From: Glandiceps talaboti
Lineage: Eukaryota; Hemichordata; Enteropneusta; Spengelidae
NCBI RefSeq assembly: GCF_964340395.1
Contig: NC_135561.1
Span: forward strand, 9,705,732 to 9,769,731
DNA length: 64,000 bases
Direction of reading: 5' to 3'
Numbering within the stretch: the stretch's first letter is position 1; each line of letters begins with the position of its first letter. Below, one piece after another: positions 24,109 to 37,566 of the stretch. The position numbers were made by a program, and so were the translations under genes. The notes beneath the pieces were generated by a model that saw only the letters and a program-made list of their open reading frames with translations, had not been told where the DNA came from and did not search any database.

Positions 24109-24300
24109 TAAAATTTAATTTAATTTAATTTATTTTAAATTTACTTTTAATTTAATTTTTTTTTTTAAGTTTATTAATTTTAATTTAAGTTATACTAAAA
24201 TTGATTAAATGTTAGTGTTATTATTAAGTGTACAGTATAACGGTAGTCATAAACATAATCTACCTACCTACCTACCTACCTACCTACATGTACCTACCTG
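24109..24300. repeat. (TTTAA)n-like run and (CTAC)n microsatellite
   Basis: T/A-only sequence with TTTAATTTAA periodicity at 24109-24200, then CTAC tetranucleotides at 24260-24299. Confidence 0.9.
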
Positions 24301-24417
24301 AGTTCTTTTGGTATTAATACTACATATATACATGGATTCCCTACTGACATTATGGTACAAGTGAGGATATGCCAATCTATAGACGTTTTATCAGATTCCC
24401 TCCTCTGTTACCTATAC

Positions 24418-24510
24418 TAGTCTAGTTCGTGACGACCGTGTTCCGATTTTACAATACGTTATAAGATAACATAGTGTAAAATCAGAACACTTTTGTCAGG
24501 ACCTAGACTA
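24418..24510. mobile_element. Short hairpin MITE with TAGTCTAG ends
   Basis: The left arm TAGTCTAGTTCGTGACGACC continuing TGTTCCGATTTTACAATACG pairs with the right arm ending in GTCAGGACCTAGACTA. Arms are about 43 bp, total 93 bp. No target duplication was recognised. Confidence 0.85.
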
Positions 24511-26170
24511 CAGGACTCCCAAACCTTTAAGCAAAAACACTGCATGTAATTCCTTGATGACGCACATGTTTTTATCCAATGACAGAAGTGCATACATGTA
24601 GCAATGCTAAACATAATAGTTTCTCAAAGACGTGTAGCAACTGTCCCTTTAAACAGTTTTTTATACATAACAAATGGAAAGTGTACTAATGGAGAAATAA
24701 CACTGTACACATGGTCTACCCTGGTATGTATAACAACAGTGACAGACATCATTAATCAGATTCTAACCTATAATCACCCTCCATTACTCTCTAAAACAAA
24801 TTGACATCACAAATGACATGTCTTATGGGCTTTTGACAGAGATGGACCATACTGACTTTAAAAGACTTATAAAACTCCTTTCACCACATACAAATTGCTT
24901 AAAGCTTTGAAATCATTTGCAGTGTTTTCATAAGGGCAGTATTAAAAGTAGTTAAAATCTACCTGAGTTCTGCTGTCACTGTAACCACGGTTACCTATCA
25001 AAATTACTGTGCAATGTATGTGACTACATTGAAGTACATGAACATGTATGTATTGACTCGCCTTGCCCATTTCTGTTAGTGTTACCAGGGTCTGAAACCT
25101 TAGCAAAAACATTGGAAATTTAAGCACATTGATAGAGTTCATAATGCCAAATTTTAAGCCTTACCTGAACCATTGTGAACACTTGATACTTCATTTACAT
25201 ACACATACATGTACATATACATACATGTAACATGTGCATATTTGTTTTCTTTTTCAACAACATTTTTCAAGTGTATGATGTATTAAAATTAATATTATGT
25301 GAAGGAGGCCAAATGAGGTTCCAAAAATCCCAAAAGGTTTCATAATAAACCACATTAAATGCTAAAATGTATCTGAACTGAACACATGTATTTTGCACAT
25401 TTTTTTATTCATTTTATTTAATCTTTCATATACAGACACCATTTCAGTGTTTAAACACAAAGGAACCTGTTGCAAGATTAAGTACACAGAAAAACAAACA
25501 AAAGGGACAAACTAGGACAAAAAGTTATAGGGCACAGTGTACAGATATCCAATTCCATTACTAGACTACATTCTTAAGAAGTTATTAAGGTCTCTTTTAA
25601 ATTGATACAATGTATGATACTGAAAATTAATTACTACACAAGGCTGTATTAGTACTATTACATAATAAGGGATAGATTTTTTGTTTAATTTTAGTGTGCT
25701 GGGGCATGATACGAAAAGTTACTGCACAGGTACATATATGTAGAACTTGTGATTTCTCAATAGTTGATCATTATAGGTACATGTGTAAAGTACCATAACC
25801 AAGTGAATACATGGTTATACTTTTTTTTTTTTCAATTCTGACAGGACCATCATCGTATGACCACATTCTCCACTTCATGTTACTATACATGTAGATGAAA
25901 CACTTACAATGTGTAATTGCCAGTGTCCAGACTGCAGTCATCCAGACTTTGGGTCAAGCCAAACACAACACTAACAAATGAAATCTAAACAATCCATAGT
26001 TATTCCAAGCAAGAGTCAAGGCTTGCCCTGCTGTGATTGGTTATTTTTAGAACCTCTTATGGAGCTTAAGAATATATACAGACAATTTTCATTCCCTGAG
26101 GGCACAGAAAATGTAATTGTAGTACCACAAATATGCCATGCTGTAACTTCTAAATACTGAACTTTTTGTG
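24511..26170. other. Gene-free stretch with possible retroposon tail
   Basis: Contains an A-rich segment with GACAAACTAGGACAAAAAG at 25400-25560 that may be an old retroposon end. No coding exon was recognised. Confidence 0.35.
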
Positions 26171-26189
26171 AAGAAGGTAACTGTAGTGA

Positions 26190-26500
26190 GGCTCATTAAG
26201 AACACTGGCATAAAACAGGCAGTGGTTTGCAACTATGGTGATGGGGTAAAACTAAAAGTTATAAAACAGTCTCAAAAAGATATTAAAACTTAAAAGCATG
26301 CATATTTCAGAGTAATTATGAAGGTAAAAGTAAATTACTATTGTGTGCATACGATGTGGAGACTTAAAGGCCCATGTTTCATTCCCAGGTTCTCAGATTT
26401 GTGTTATATTTCAATAAAGCCATAAGGATTACATTTTCTAGATAGGATCACTCTTTTGTTCTGAGACTACATGTAACTTTTTATGTAGCTCTGTCTAACA
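26190..26500 (+). mobile_element. SINE-like repeat, family 2
   Basis: Has TTAAGAACACTGGCATAAAA and GGTTTGCAACTATGG at its left, also found at 9440-9480. AAAGGCCCATGTTTCATTCC, CCATAAGGATTACATTTTCT and ATCACTCTTTTGTTCTGA follow, the order seen at 12826 and 62815. Age and exact ends are unclear. Confidence 0.55.
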
Positions 26501-27309
26501 ACGTTTTCTCCTCATATGGCCGGGGGCCTTTTAAAGTGAAAAAGCAAATCGTCATTGTAATACGATCAACCACTAAATGTAAGTTTGTGTCATTGGTTCA
26601 TCGTGATTATCTTGAAACATACAATTTGTACGTGCTTTGAACTGAATGTGTGTTTATTACCTTTGTAAATCATTTTGATCTACCAAGCTGATGAACATTT
26701 TGGGTCATTCATATGTTATAGTGTTATCTAAGTTGCCAATAAATTAGAAAAAGGATTCTAATCAACTACTCATGAGATATAGCTTAAAAAATGCACGTTT
26801 CATCCTACAATGACGAACAAATGTTCTTAGAATAAAAAAGTTACATACATTGTAATAGTCTGTCAATATGCCTAGACAAATTAGATTTCCAGTAATACAG
26901 TCTATACAACAACTTTCCCTTTCAAAGTGAAACCCTCAAACTCAACTTAATGACTTCAATGGTGACATGTCATTACATTACAACCAATTAGGACAATGAG
27001 ATTGTATTCAAAATCTCATTTTGATTTGACTAGGGCAATGAAATCAAAGTAACCGATATATACATTAATCACATGCAAAGAAGATTTGCTAATTTGAGTA
27101 TATATGCTACAACAGCTCAAGGACTCAGACATTCCAACAGTGTAATACCCATAATGTGCATACCTTCCTTGTATAACTTCCTACCACATGGTGATTTGCA
27201 GCAAACAATGCTGCAGGATAGATATGCCACATCAATTCAGTTTTGAATCTTATGTAAAACACACCTTAGTGCATATATGCATGTAAGCCATCATTACTAA
27301 TTATAGCTG

Positions 27310-27720
27310 TCAGACCAATAACTTAAGTCAATCGATTGATCAATCTATCAATCAATCAATCAGTGGGTAAATTAATTGATTTTGCAAATTTACAAATCAA
27401 TCGCCTGCCCACCCATCTGCTCATCAGGCAATGAGTCAGTCAGTGAGTCAGTCAGTCTGTCAGTCAGTGTGTGAGCTCGAGCAAGTCAGTCAGTGCATCA
27501 GTCAGTCACTGAGTCAGTCAGCCAGCCATAGTCAGCCAGTCACTCAACCAACCAGCCAGCATTAATCAATCAGTCAGTCAGTTAGTCACTTAGTCAGTCA
27601 GTCAGTTAGTCAGTCAGCCCATCAATTAATCAGCCAGCCAGCCTGCCAGCCAATGACTGAACAAATAAATCAACCAATTATTCTAGACTAGCAATCAATC
27701 AATTAACCACTGAGGAAGAT
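27310..27720. repeat. Degenerate (CAGT)n / (CAAT)n region
   Basis: About 400 bp of interspersed TCAATCAATC, CAGTCAGTCAGT and CAGCCAGCC words. It is an old, interrupted tetranucleotide array. Confidence 0.88.
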
Positions 27721-28156
27721 AAATCAACAACAAATGCAAGTATTTAATTATTTCAAGAGTGTCAATCAATCAACTAGCTACATGCACATGTATATAGCTA
27801 GAACATTCTTCCTACAACAAATGCCGTAAAGTACAAGTGTTAAAAATACACATAAAATACCAACAGTACATGTACAATATTGAAACTGTGTTAACAATTC
27901 TAGACTCTTAACAAAACATGTTACTATTCCCAGGTGTACAGATAATCTAGAGAGTGTATGCTCTGAGTGTATGGATCAATGCCCAAATGAAACTGAATCA
28001 ATTCCAAGAAAGTTAAGTAGTACACATATAGTCATCAGACTACCTAAGGACATAACAAATGGTCTAGAAAGATTCACAGGTATCACTTTAACATATGAAC
28101 ATTTCACAAGTTTAAGAATTAAAATTCTATTCACCTAATACATGCCTGCTTTATAG

Positions 28157-28157
<1 letters not shown>

Positions 28158-28250
<93 letters not shown>

Positions 28251-28297
28251 TCTCCCCCTCCCTCCCTCCCTCCCTCTCTCTCTTTCTCTCCCTCCCT

Positions 28298-28378
<81 letters not shown>
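28158..28378. repeat. (CT)n microsatellite with CCCT interruption
   Basis: About 85 bp of CT, a C-rich TCCC block (28245-28300), then about 75 bp of CT. It is all pyrimidine on the + strand. Open frames of repeated RE residues on the minus strand are artefacts. Confidence 0.98.
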
Positions 28379-28381
<3 letters not shown>

Positions 28382-28531
28382 CGTTGATGAAAATGACATC
28401 ATCTCTATTTATAGTTATTCTACACTTTTTCAAAATGTTTGTGTCAAAATGATAAAATCTAAATGTCAAGCTATACCTTCATCCCAGAGAAACATTTGTT
28501 ATAATAAACTATCTATTACCACTATTACAGT

Positions 28532-28640
28532 ATAATAATAATAATAATAATAATAATAATCTTTTATTTGTCCAAATAAATTCAGAAATTTGTTGAATGG
28601 TCACCACAAGAGCCATACCATAGTGCCCTAGTATTGAATT
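28532..28640 (-). mobile_element. Retroposon 3' tail with (TTA)n end
   Basis: On the minus strand it reads CAACAAATTTCTGAATTTAT, then TTGGACAAATAAAAG and TTATTATT repeats. The 43500-43690 segment ends the same way, which suggests a SINE or LINE 3' end. Confidence 0.65.
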
Positions 28641-28792
28641 CATCTATTTGATTGTAGAAGTACATTTAGCCTGTCTATTGGCGATGATTGAATAAGTAGC
28701 ACAGACTTGATATATTAATTCTGACAAGTGGTGGAGTCACGCTCACACTCAGATTCAACCGGTAGACAAGCTGAAGGTATTTAAGAGGTTTG

Positions 28793-28995
28793 ACCCTGCA
28801 TTAAGGTCAAGGTCATTGCCATGTTTAGTAGACTAGTAGAATGGGTTGTCTTTATTCTTTATTGACAGTGAAGTAGAAAATCACACATTTTACATGCAGG
28901 AGGTCAAGAAGTGTTAGGAGTAGAAAGTACATATCAGATAAGGAGTTTTAATGAAAGTAATGATTTTGACCTTGACATAAGAAGTCAAGGTCATT
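28793..28995. repeat. Segment with AAGGTCAAGGTCA / TGACCTTGA words
   Basis: Contains AAGGTCAAGGTCATTGCC, TTTTGACCTTGACATAAG and AGTCAAGGTCATTTG in opposite orientations. It may be a decayed dispersed element related to 7735-7912. Confidence 0.4.
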
Positions 28996-31900
28996 TGAAA
29001 AAATTCTGAATATGTAAACCTATAACACATGGTGACAATTGTTAGTAATTTTTAAGATCACAAACCTTGTGACAGTCTATTCTCATAAAATAATTGGGAG
29101 GAGACTTAAATTCTGTTACCAGTAATTAGCATAACTCTGTAGTTGTCTTAAAGAAAAACATGTAGATGGTTACTGCCCAACTCATTAAAACAGAATGCAG
29201 TACAAATCCTAAACAATGTTATAGTCTTAAATTGGCTATTATTTAAGCCTTGTATTTAGTTGGTGACATAATATTCTCAATGCAGCATTAGTTACGAACA
29301 AGCTCACCACAAAGGAAACTAGTTTAAGCCAATTTAGTCCTTTGTTTCTGCTCATCAACCTTTGATTGAGTTTTGGGTTGTATCTGAACATAATGATCTT
29401 AGAAAACTTAAAGGGTACAATTAACTGTATTTGACAATGCACATTTTCTATGACCTATCAGCCATTATTTTATGGAAGAGAACAAATATAATGTCCAAAC
29501 TTTGATATAATGAAATTATTATGTAAGTTGTAACTGCCTGAAGTATGGTACATGTTGTATAAGGTATACCATAATATTCTGTGTCTTGACAAGGAAAGTA
29601 CTAAGTTTCACAAAATGGCTATTCCTTGTCCAAGTTAGGTGCCTGGGGCCAGAATGACACACCAAATGACTGTCACAAAAGATCACATTTTCTATAGTGA
29701 TCCCTTAGAACGCTTTAAGTTCAAATTACTGAAACAGTCCCCCACCCCCATCCTGGAATTTGTGACCATTACATCTTTTATGTCTGTAAGAATCAGAATA
29801 ACTAATAATGTTTCATAGTTATTTGTCTATCTGGACAGAAAAACAATTGAAGTACAATACCTCAACTTAAGAGAGGATCGAATAACATTTTGGAAAAAGG
29901 TTCTGATATTCTTTCTTGTGGATATACATTTTTGTAACATCTCAATTTCTTGAAAGGAAACATTCCAGTAATTTGAACCTTAAAACAAAATACCATCTTC
30001 AAACTGTAGAAACACATTTAGAAAATAAAACGTGCCATAGTTGGAAAGTAATAACTTGACTGTCAATGAGGCTTGGTGAAAATTTGGATGGCTTTACCAT
30101 CATTCTCATGGTTGAGTAAATCTGTGTTAGGCACTATAGTCTGGTAATCTGGTGTTGCTATTCACCGATCACACACACTAAAACCAGATCTCAATGGCTG
30201 ATACATTGTCCAGGTAAGTGATATCCTTCTACTTGTCAACCAGTCACAAATCAGACCCTTTAACGTCAGCTTGAAAATCATGCGAATTATCGTCAGCGAA
30301 AATGTCACTTTTTGACAAATTTTTTTTAAAAAATTTGCAAACATTATCATAATTTTTAGATGCATTTGTTTGCGTAAGTTCAGTAGTTGATATCTAGTCT
30401 AAAAATATTGTAGAAAACTTGAAACGCAAAAAAAAGAGTTAAGAAGTTTGACTAAAAAGTTCAATCAACCTGGTCACTGAGAAGAGATTGCTTTCAGCCT
30501 CACAAGTGTTTCTGAAAAGCATGGGGGATACCTATTACATTCATCTAAGACTACAATCTTTCATCACCTTACAGTCTGTCAACTTGAAGGGAATAATAGT
30601 GTTTTTCTTTCTCCTATGTTTAGCAACAGACAAAGAATGCAAATTTTACACATTTGAGACCGAGACAGGGGATGAAGTTTCATGTACCCAGTGAAAATAT
30701 GCAGACATTATCCATGTCTGCAGCCGAGGTCACTTTGTTCTAGTAATTAAAGCTGCTGCACCTGTGCAACCTTGGATGATTTGTGTGGTCAAAAAATGAA
30801 TTTTTTTTGGAATTTTGTTATGATGTGTTCCCATCACAACTATGGTTCAAGGTACATTGTATGGAAATCTGTCTTCAGTTTTACTAGAATCTTTTCTGTA
30901 AAATTCGCCCTTTACTGGTATTCCAAACCATACCAAAAACAATGAAAAGATGAATAAATTACGTAATTTGCATTATACATGTAGAAAATAACTTGTTTTT
31001 ACATATTTTGTGCGTTCATATAACTTATATATATAATATACAGCAAAGAATGATATGTGCATAGGGTAGTATCCATTTATCGTTTTTACATTCCGCTGGT
31101 ATGTGTTGTAAGACTACTGATATGTTGAGAATAAAACAACGGAAATTGAATGAGGTACTACTAGTAGCCCATGGGGGTAGGGTAGGGTGGGGTGGGGTGG
31201 GGTGGGGGGTGTACACCATAGCTGGTAACTGGTATACATGTATATCTAGTATCAGAGAGGAGTACTACAACTTCAAAATGCAAGATGTGTGCATAGTCCA
31301 GAGTACAAATGTATGGTTCATATAATTGTAAACTAGTAATATACATACTTTCAACTATGTACAAATTAACCCGTCAACCAACCCACCCACCACCTGTCTT
31401 TCCTGTCTATCTATTCTAGCATAAAGTCTTAATTATGCCAAAACATGTGGTTTCCTTAATTTTACATGTTGCCATTCATAAATCACATTATTAAATTTGA
31501 CATAAGGTCCCCACAAAGTATGAAAGTATCAGGTATAGGTCAAAGGTCATCCACAAGAATTCCTGTGTAATGCATCCATATACAGTATAATAGCTCATTC
31601 AAGTAACTTTATAGATGATACATTTTAATTGGGTGTCACTTGATAATGTCAAACTTTGATTGGCTGGGTATTGTATTCTATTGTTACAACACATACTTTT
31701 AAAGGCCTGGGTTTCAGTCCCAGCCTCTCATATTACTGTCATCTATATGATCTTTGGTCTTTTGTTCTGGGCCAACTTTTTCTTTTGTTCTGACAGATGT
31801 CTGTTTTCTATACTTTAATTTTAATCCTACACTGAAAGGAACAGTTTAAAAGATTTGTTTTATTACTATAAGTACAACTACCAACTTTTAAAATTTTCAT

Positions 31901-34205
31901 GACGTATATCGTGTCAATGGCAGCTCGGAGACTAATTTATTTAGCGTTCCCAGTTAGGTTTCCATAGCATGGGACTCCACATGTTAGAACAGTTCCCAAT
32001 GCTGAATAGTAATACTAGTACACTTGTAGGATGTATTGGGACAGTATAAGAAGTACCGGTACATACATATACATGTAATCTAGGGTATATATGCCAAACA
32101 ATGTCTGTAGACATGTACAATAACATACACCAATACCTGCATCAGCACTATTAGTATTACATCCTAAGAAAGTTCTAGACACCTAAAGCATTGATCCACA
32201 GAAATAAACTTACATGCAGCTCCTTGATATACACTGTAGATTGGCTATAGAGATAAACGTGTTATAATGAGCCTCAGAGGCCAGTTGTATCAAAAAGGCC
32301 TGAAACATAATCATTGTAATCATTGTATTTTTCGAGCGTACATCACAAGGCATAAGAGAGTAGTTTTTGCCAACTACTAGCTCTTACATGTTCCCACACC
32401 TCAGCAAGTTACACATTGCTAAGACTAAGAGGTTACTGTGTATATTTATAAAGACACTGCATGATACTGAAGTTCCAAGTCTTCAGCGCTAATAACTTGT
32501 GACACTTCTAATGCATCCATAGTAGATTGGAATGTTGCTGAGATGGCATGACCAACAGGTGAAGGTGGCAGTCATCTTAATGATATCAGAAATTAATTGA
32601 TTTGTATGTAATGATTTATAACGAGTCAAATGTCAAAATATCTAATCTCTGCATGGAATCTAATGTGACATGTATCAAGTCGTGAACCACAACATTTTGT
32701 TGTAATGTCCTAGAATGAACTTTAGACCTTAAGATGTTAAAAGAACATCTTTGGAATTTCTTTCTAAAGGCATGCCTGGTCAGATGGTGGTGCTCCCTTG
32801 CTGTCAATTTTGAAATAACAACAATGGTTTATACCATAGTGTAGAATCATATTAGCTAACAGTACCATTTTTACCTCTTCTGCATGTGGTACAAGCTGAG
32901 TGATACCGACAACCACATGTTTGATGTTGCCATTGCTTTTGACTATTATTTACGGGGGTGGGGGGTAGTTTGGTGAATCATTCATGTATGTGTGTGGTGG
33001 GAGAGGGGGGGGAGAGACAGAGGAGGAGGGGGCATCTAAGTGGTCATTGGACATGCACTTCTCTATGAGAAAATTTGGCTAATCACTTTCAATGACAAAA
33101 TCAACTTTGTTAACAATGTATTTGATTTCTGTATTTGTGTACATTCTCCATATATTTACCTTTTATAGTTGGCTCATCAAGTGTGTACATCTATAGAATC
33201 TCAAGAGAATCTCTTTCCGGTGAAGAAATGTACACATGTAGCTTTGAGAACAGAGAGGCACTATACACACATTCTACAGTGCGTTTTTTTGGAAATGAGG
33301 TATTGATTGACTGAAATGGCACATGTCTGGTACGCTTTTATCGCAAAGCACAATAAAAGCATGGTGTATTGAGTTTGACAGGTTGTATTCTCTTCAGACT
33401 CCAATGTACTCCTAAGTACCGTATACTCTACAGAGCTACTTTCTTCAACAAGGGACTATCAAGGAGTTCTCAAGAAAACCAATCTCTCAACACTCAACTC
33501 TCCAACATCCTGAACTTTTTGACTTTCAAGAAATGTACCAAGAGAAAGAAAAATAGAAAGAATGGTTTCTGAATAGAAGGTGGCGACAACACATGAAATG
33601 GACCTAAAAGAATCAACTTTCACACCCATTTCATTCCAGTCTTTGACTTACTAAAAAACCCCACTAGGGCTTCACTTTCACAACTCTGCAAACTGATACA
33701 GACTAAAAGCACAACTGTGGGAAAGTATAGTGTTTGTTAAGTTTTGTAAAATATCTCTACTGCTTAAGTGTTTATGTAGTCCCTTGCTGTATCTCAGAAT
33801 CCATTCTCTGGTAGATTTCATTCAAATCGAAAAGCTGGAGATGTCGAGTTGCTGCTTGTAGCAGTTATCCAATTTCATTGAAAGTTGTTTTCGTTTTTCA
33901 ATTAGATGGCTTGAGATAATTTGTAAATCCAATTTGTGTTATTGAGTCAATCCAAGACTAGATACAAACAAATTGCAATTACTAAATTGTGGACTTAAAC
34001 TTATAATTAGGGTTAACATTTCAGAAGGTGTTACTGATAGTTCCATATGTCATTGTCACTAAATACTCAAGGAAAGCTTTACAACCTATCCACCAGGTTC
34101 ATAGAAACCTGTATCAACTACCTTACTTACATTTTGTTCAAGGTTAGTAGAACCTTGTCAACAACACAGGGTAGTGAATGAGTAAATTTGACCTACATTA
34201 ATTTT
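28996..34205. other. Gene-free stretch, about 5 kb
   Basis: Includes a family-2 SINE-like fragment at 31685-31800 (AAAGGCCTGGGTTTCAGTCC, TCTTTTGTTCTGGGCCAACT) and G-rich runs at 31170-31210 and 32950-33030. No coding exon was recognised among the short open frames. Confidence 0.45.
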
Positions 34206-34210
34206 GTAAT

Positions 34211-34213
<3 letters not shown>

Positions 34214-34259
<46 letters not shown>

Positions 34260-34266
34260 GCAATCA
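34214..34266. repeat. (AATC)n microsatellite
   Basis: About 13 tandem CAAT units. Confidence 0.97.
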
Positions 34267-34381
34267 AATTTCTACAAAGAAATGTTCTGTTCAGTAGTGC
34301 TGATTATGACAAGAAATTGATATGATTTTACCATTTCGACTTAGTCTTAGTCTGTCCATAGCTTTGAATCCTCCTAGAATT

Positions 34382-35870
34382 AAGGATTCAAAGCCAGGGT
34401 AGCCTCTAGACTAATGATTCAAAGCCAGGGTAGCCTCTAGACTAATGATTCAAAGCCAGGGTAGCCTCTAGACTAAGGATTCAAAGCCAGGGTAGCCTCT
34501 AGACTAAGGATTCAAAGCCAGGGTAGCCTCTAGACTAATGATTCAAAGCCAGGGTGGCCTATAGACTAAGGATTCAAAGCCAGGGTGGCCTATAGACTAA
34601 GGATTCAAAGCCAAGGTAGCCTCTAGACTAATGATTCAAAGCCAGGGTAGCCTCTAGACTAAGGATTCAAAGCCAGGGTAGCCTCTAGACTAACGATTCA
34701 AAGCCAAGGTAGCCTCTAGACTAAGGATTCAAAGCCAAGGTAGCCTCTAGACTAACGATTCAAAGCCAAGGTAGCCTCTAGACTAACGATTCAAAGCCAA
34801 GGTAGCCTCTAGACTAAGGATTCAAAGCCAGGGTAGCCTCTAGACTAATGATTCAAAGCCAGGGTAGCCTCTAGACTAAGGATTCAAAGCCAAGGTAGCC
34901 TCTAGACTAAGGATTCAAAGCCAAGGTAGCCTCTAGACTAATGATTCAAAGCCAGGGTAGCCTCTAGACTAATGATTCAAAGCCAGGGTAGCCTCTAGAC
35001 TAATGATTCAAAGCCAGGGTAGCCTCTAGACTAAGGATTCAAAGCCAAGGTAGCCTCTAGACTAACGATTCAAAGCCAAGGTAGCCTCTAGACTAAGGAT
35101 TCAAAGCCAGGGTAGCCTCTAGACTAATGATTCAAAGCCAGGGTAGCCTCTAGACTAAGGATTCAAAGCCAAGGTAGCCTCTAGACTAAGGATTCAAAGC
35201 CAAGGTAGCCTCTAGACTAACGATTCAAAGCCAAGGTAGCCTCTAGACTAAGGATTCAAAGCCAGGGTAGCCTCTAGACTAATGATTCAAAGCCAGGGTA
35301 GCCTCTAGACTAAGGATTCAAAGCCAAGGTAGCCTCTAGACTAATGATTCAAAGCCAGGGTAGCCTCTAGACTAATGATTCAAAGCCAGGGTAGCCTCTA
35401 GACTAATGATTCAAAGCCAGGGTAGCCTCTAGACTAAGGATTCAAAGCCAAGGTAGCCTCTAGACTAAGGATTCAAAGCCAAGGTAGCCTCTAGACTAAC
35501 GATTCAAAGCCAAGGTAGCCTCTAGACTAATGATTCAAAGCCAAGGTAGCCTCTAGACTAATGATTCAAAGCCAGGGTAGCCTCTAGACTAAGGATTCAA
35601 AGCCAGGGTAGCCTCTAGACTAATGATTCAAAGCCAGGGTAGCCTCTAGACTAAGGATTCAAAGCCAGGGTGGCCTCTAGACTAAGGATTCAAAGCCAGG
35701 GTGGCCTATAGACTAAGGATTCAAAGCCAAGGTAGCCTCTAGACTAAGGATTCAAAGCCAGGGTGGCCTCTAGACTAAGGATTCAAAGCCAAGGTAGCCT
35801 CTAGACTAACGATTCAAAGCCAGGGTGGCCTATAGACTAAGGATTCAAAGCCAGGGTGGCCTCTAGACTA
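34382..35870. repeat. 31-bp satellite array, about 48 copies, derived from a MITE end
   Basis: The unit GATTCAAAGCCAGGGTAGCC + TCTAGACTAAG repeats head to tail with a 31-bp period. Variants occur at a few positions (AAGG/AATG/AACG, CAGGG/CAAGG, TAGCC/TGGCC, CTCT/CTAT). Read in reverse, the unit is TAGTCTAGAGGCTACC..CTTTGAAT, that is, the terminal inverted repeat of the elements at 5554 and 51512. A degenerate inverted copy (CTTAGTCTGTCC...GCTTTGAATCC, 34345-34372) stands at the left edge. Confidence 0.97.
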
Positions 35871-37566
35871 TAAAAATATGTATAGACAGTAGTGATGTTC
35901 CCATCAATTGATAACTAGTTTGCCAACATGTCCATGTATACTCATATCTGTTACTGTGAGTGTATGCATTATTGCACTGACATTGATGTGTACCTTGTTT
36001 CCACTGGAGGAAGAAGCTTAAATTGCAGAGAAAGCATATGGCACATGTATTCATTACAGTGAATTTCATATGATCTGGCTATTTAGACCATAGTTGGAGA
36101 AATATACGCATATAGTGATTGATATTGACTGAAGCTTTAGATACCATTGATATTGTATATTTATATTTGTTGCAATCTTGTTTTGACTATTATGACAAAT
36201 TTTACTCCCATGGCACTTTGAAAATTTGAACGTGTATTTTTGGTAGCATAATATAACTACATGTAGTAATATTTTCATTTTAACATGTGTTAGAAATGAC
36301 CCTGAAATGAACTAACTAAACCAACCAAAACCAAACAAATCACTTGGATAAATTCAATAACATGTACATCATTACGTGGCATGTACACATGTACATGTTG
36401 ATGTAGAGTAGTGGTTGCAATGCATCATCTAAAAGTTAAACATTATACTCTGGGCTGGCTTGTGAAAATGTTGGACTGAAGATCTTCATTTGAGCATTTA
36501 AATTTCTGGGTTCTACTGTAAAAAGCACCGTGGTAGGAGTTAGTGGTAATGTCTGGGTAGCAATGGTTGGTAGTACAGCCATTTGAGATGTTCTAGCCAA
36601 CTTTTTTCCTTCTTTATTTGTACATTTTGAGATGAGGCAAACTAGGATGTATGCGTATGAGTCATAGAATGCCTATATTGGGTGGGATTCCCAAAATTTG
36701 AGAAGAGAGGAGTGTGGTAAGACAAAGGGGCAATGTTGTTAGTTGGTTGGTTGGTGAACACTGGCCTTGGTGGCATGGTCAGACACTCTTTACATGTACA
36801 TGTATAAATCATCATACAGTACAATGTAGTGTTTGGTAGGTCTTGGGTTCAAGTCCCAGCCTATACCTATAGCCTAGTAAAATTTTCTCCTTCTCTGCTA
36901 TGCACACTATAGTCTATGGGCTAGATTTCTTATGTTGTATAACTGACAGGAGCTATTATACATTGGTTGATCAACATTCCGTGCTAATGGTTACACTACA
37001 TCATATGTCTTAGATTGAGTTTAACAACATAAAATTTCTTCTCAAATGTAATTTATAAACAAATACACACCTCACTAATATGTTCTTATCAAACACAAAA
37101 ATAGCTGCATTAAAAAAATGCCAATGTCACATATTTTAATTTAGGGCAGAATTTCATACCTTTTGTTGGGTAATATCAAATTTCAGCCACTGCACTGGTC
37201 TCTGTAATATTTCTTCACAGGGGTATAATAATGTCACACACCCCAGTGAAGGTAAGAGCCAAGAGGCTAATTTTGCTCAGTAGGAACTACTACACTCTCT
37301 CCTTCTCTTATTTTACCAAGAATTTGTTGTTTAAATACGCATTCTCATTTGTTGACTGACTCACAATATCCTGTTACTCAAAACATCCACTTCACCAGTA
37401 TATTGAAATACATGTATACCTTTCATTTGTTACTCCTAATATTTAGCCAATAATACAGTCAATTAAATGCAGATGTAAACAAACATGTAATAGGCTTGAA
37501 GGGTAAAGATTATCCAAATGGTTTACTTTGAATCAGATTTTAATACAATTTATGTGTGAGAAACAG
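35871..37566. other. No gene recognised; one SINE-like fragment
   Basis: AGGTCTTGGGTTCAAGTCCC at 36838 has a B-box-like core and a downstream part resembling family-2 repeats. The rest is featureless A/T-rich DNA. Confidence 0.45.

Noticed and set aside
24418-24510. Including this hairpin in the 9-bp-duplication group
   Set aside because: Its ends are TAGTCTAG, but the flanks match at only 3 of 9 positions, so the insertion mechanism is not shown here.
27310-27720. Possible CRISPR-like or ordered repeat array (CAGT-rich)
   Set aside because: No constant repeat and spacer lengths; it is an interrupted tetranucleotide repeat in an animal genome.
28131-28469. Minus-strand open frame of Arg-Glu repeats
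   Set aside because: It is the (CT)n tract at 28158-28378 read in reverse; no non-repeat domain remains.
34382-35870. CRISPR array (31-bp repeats)
   Set aside because: The repeats are head to tail with no spacers, and the DNA is eukaryotic.
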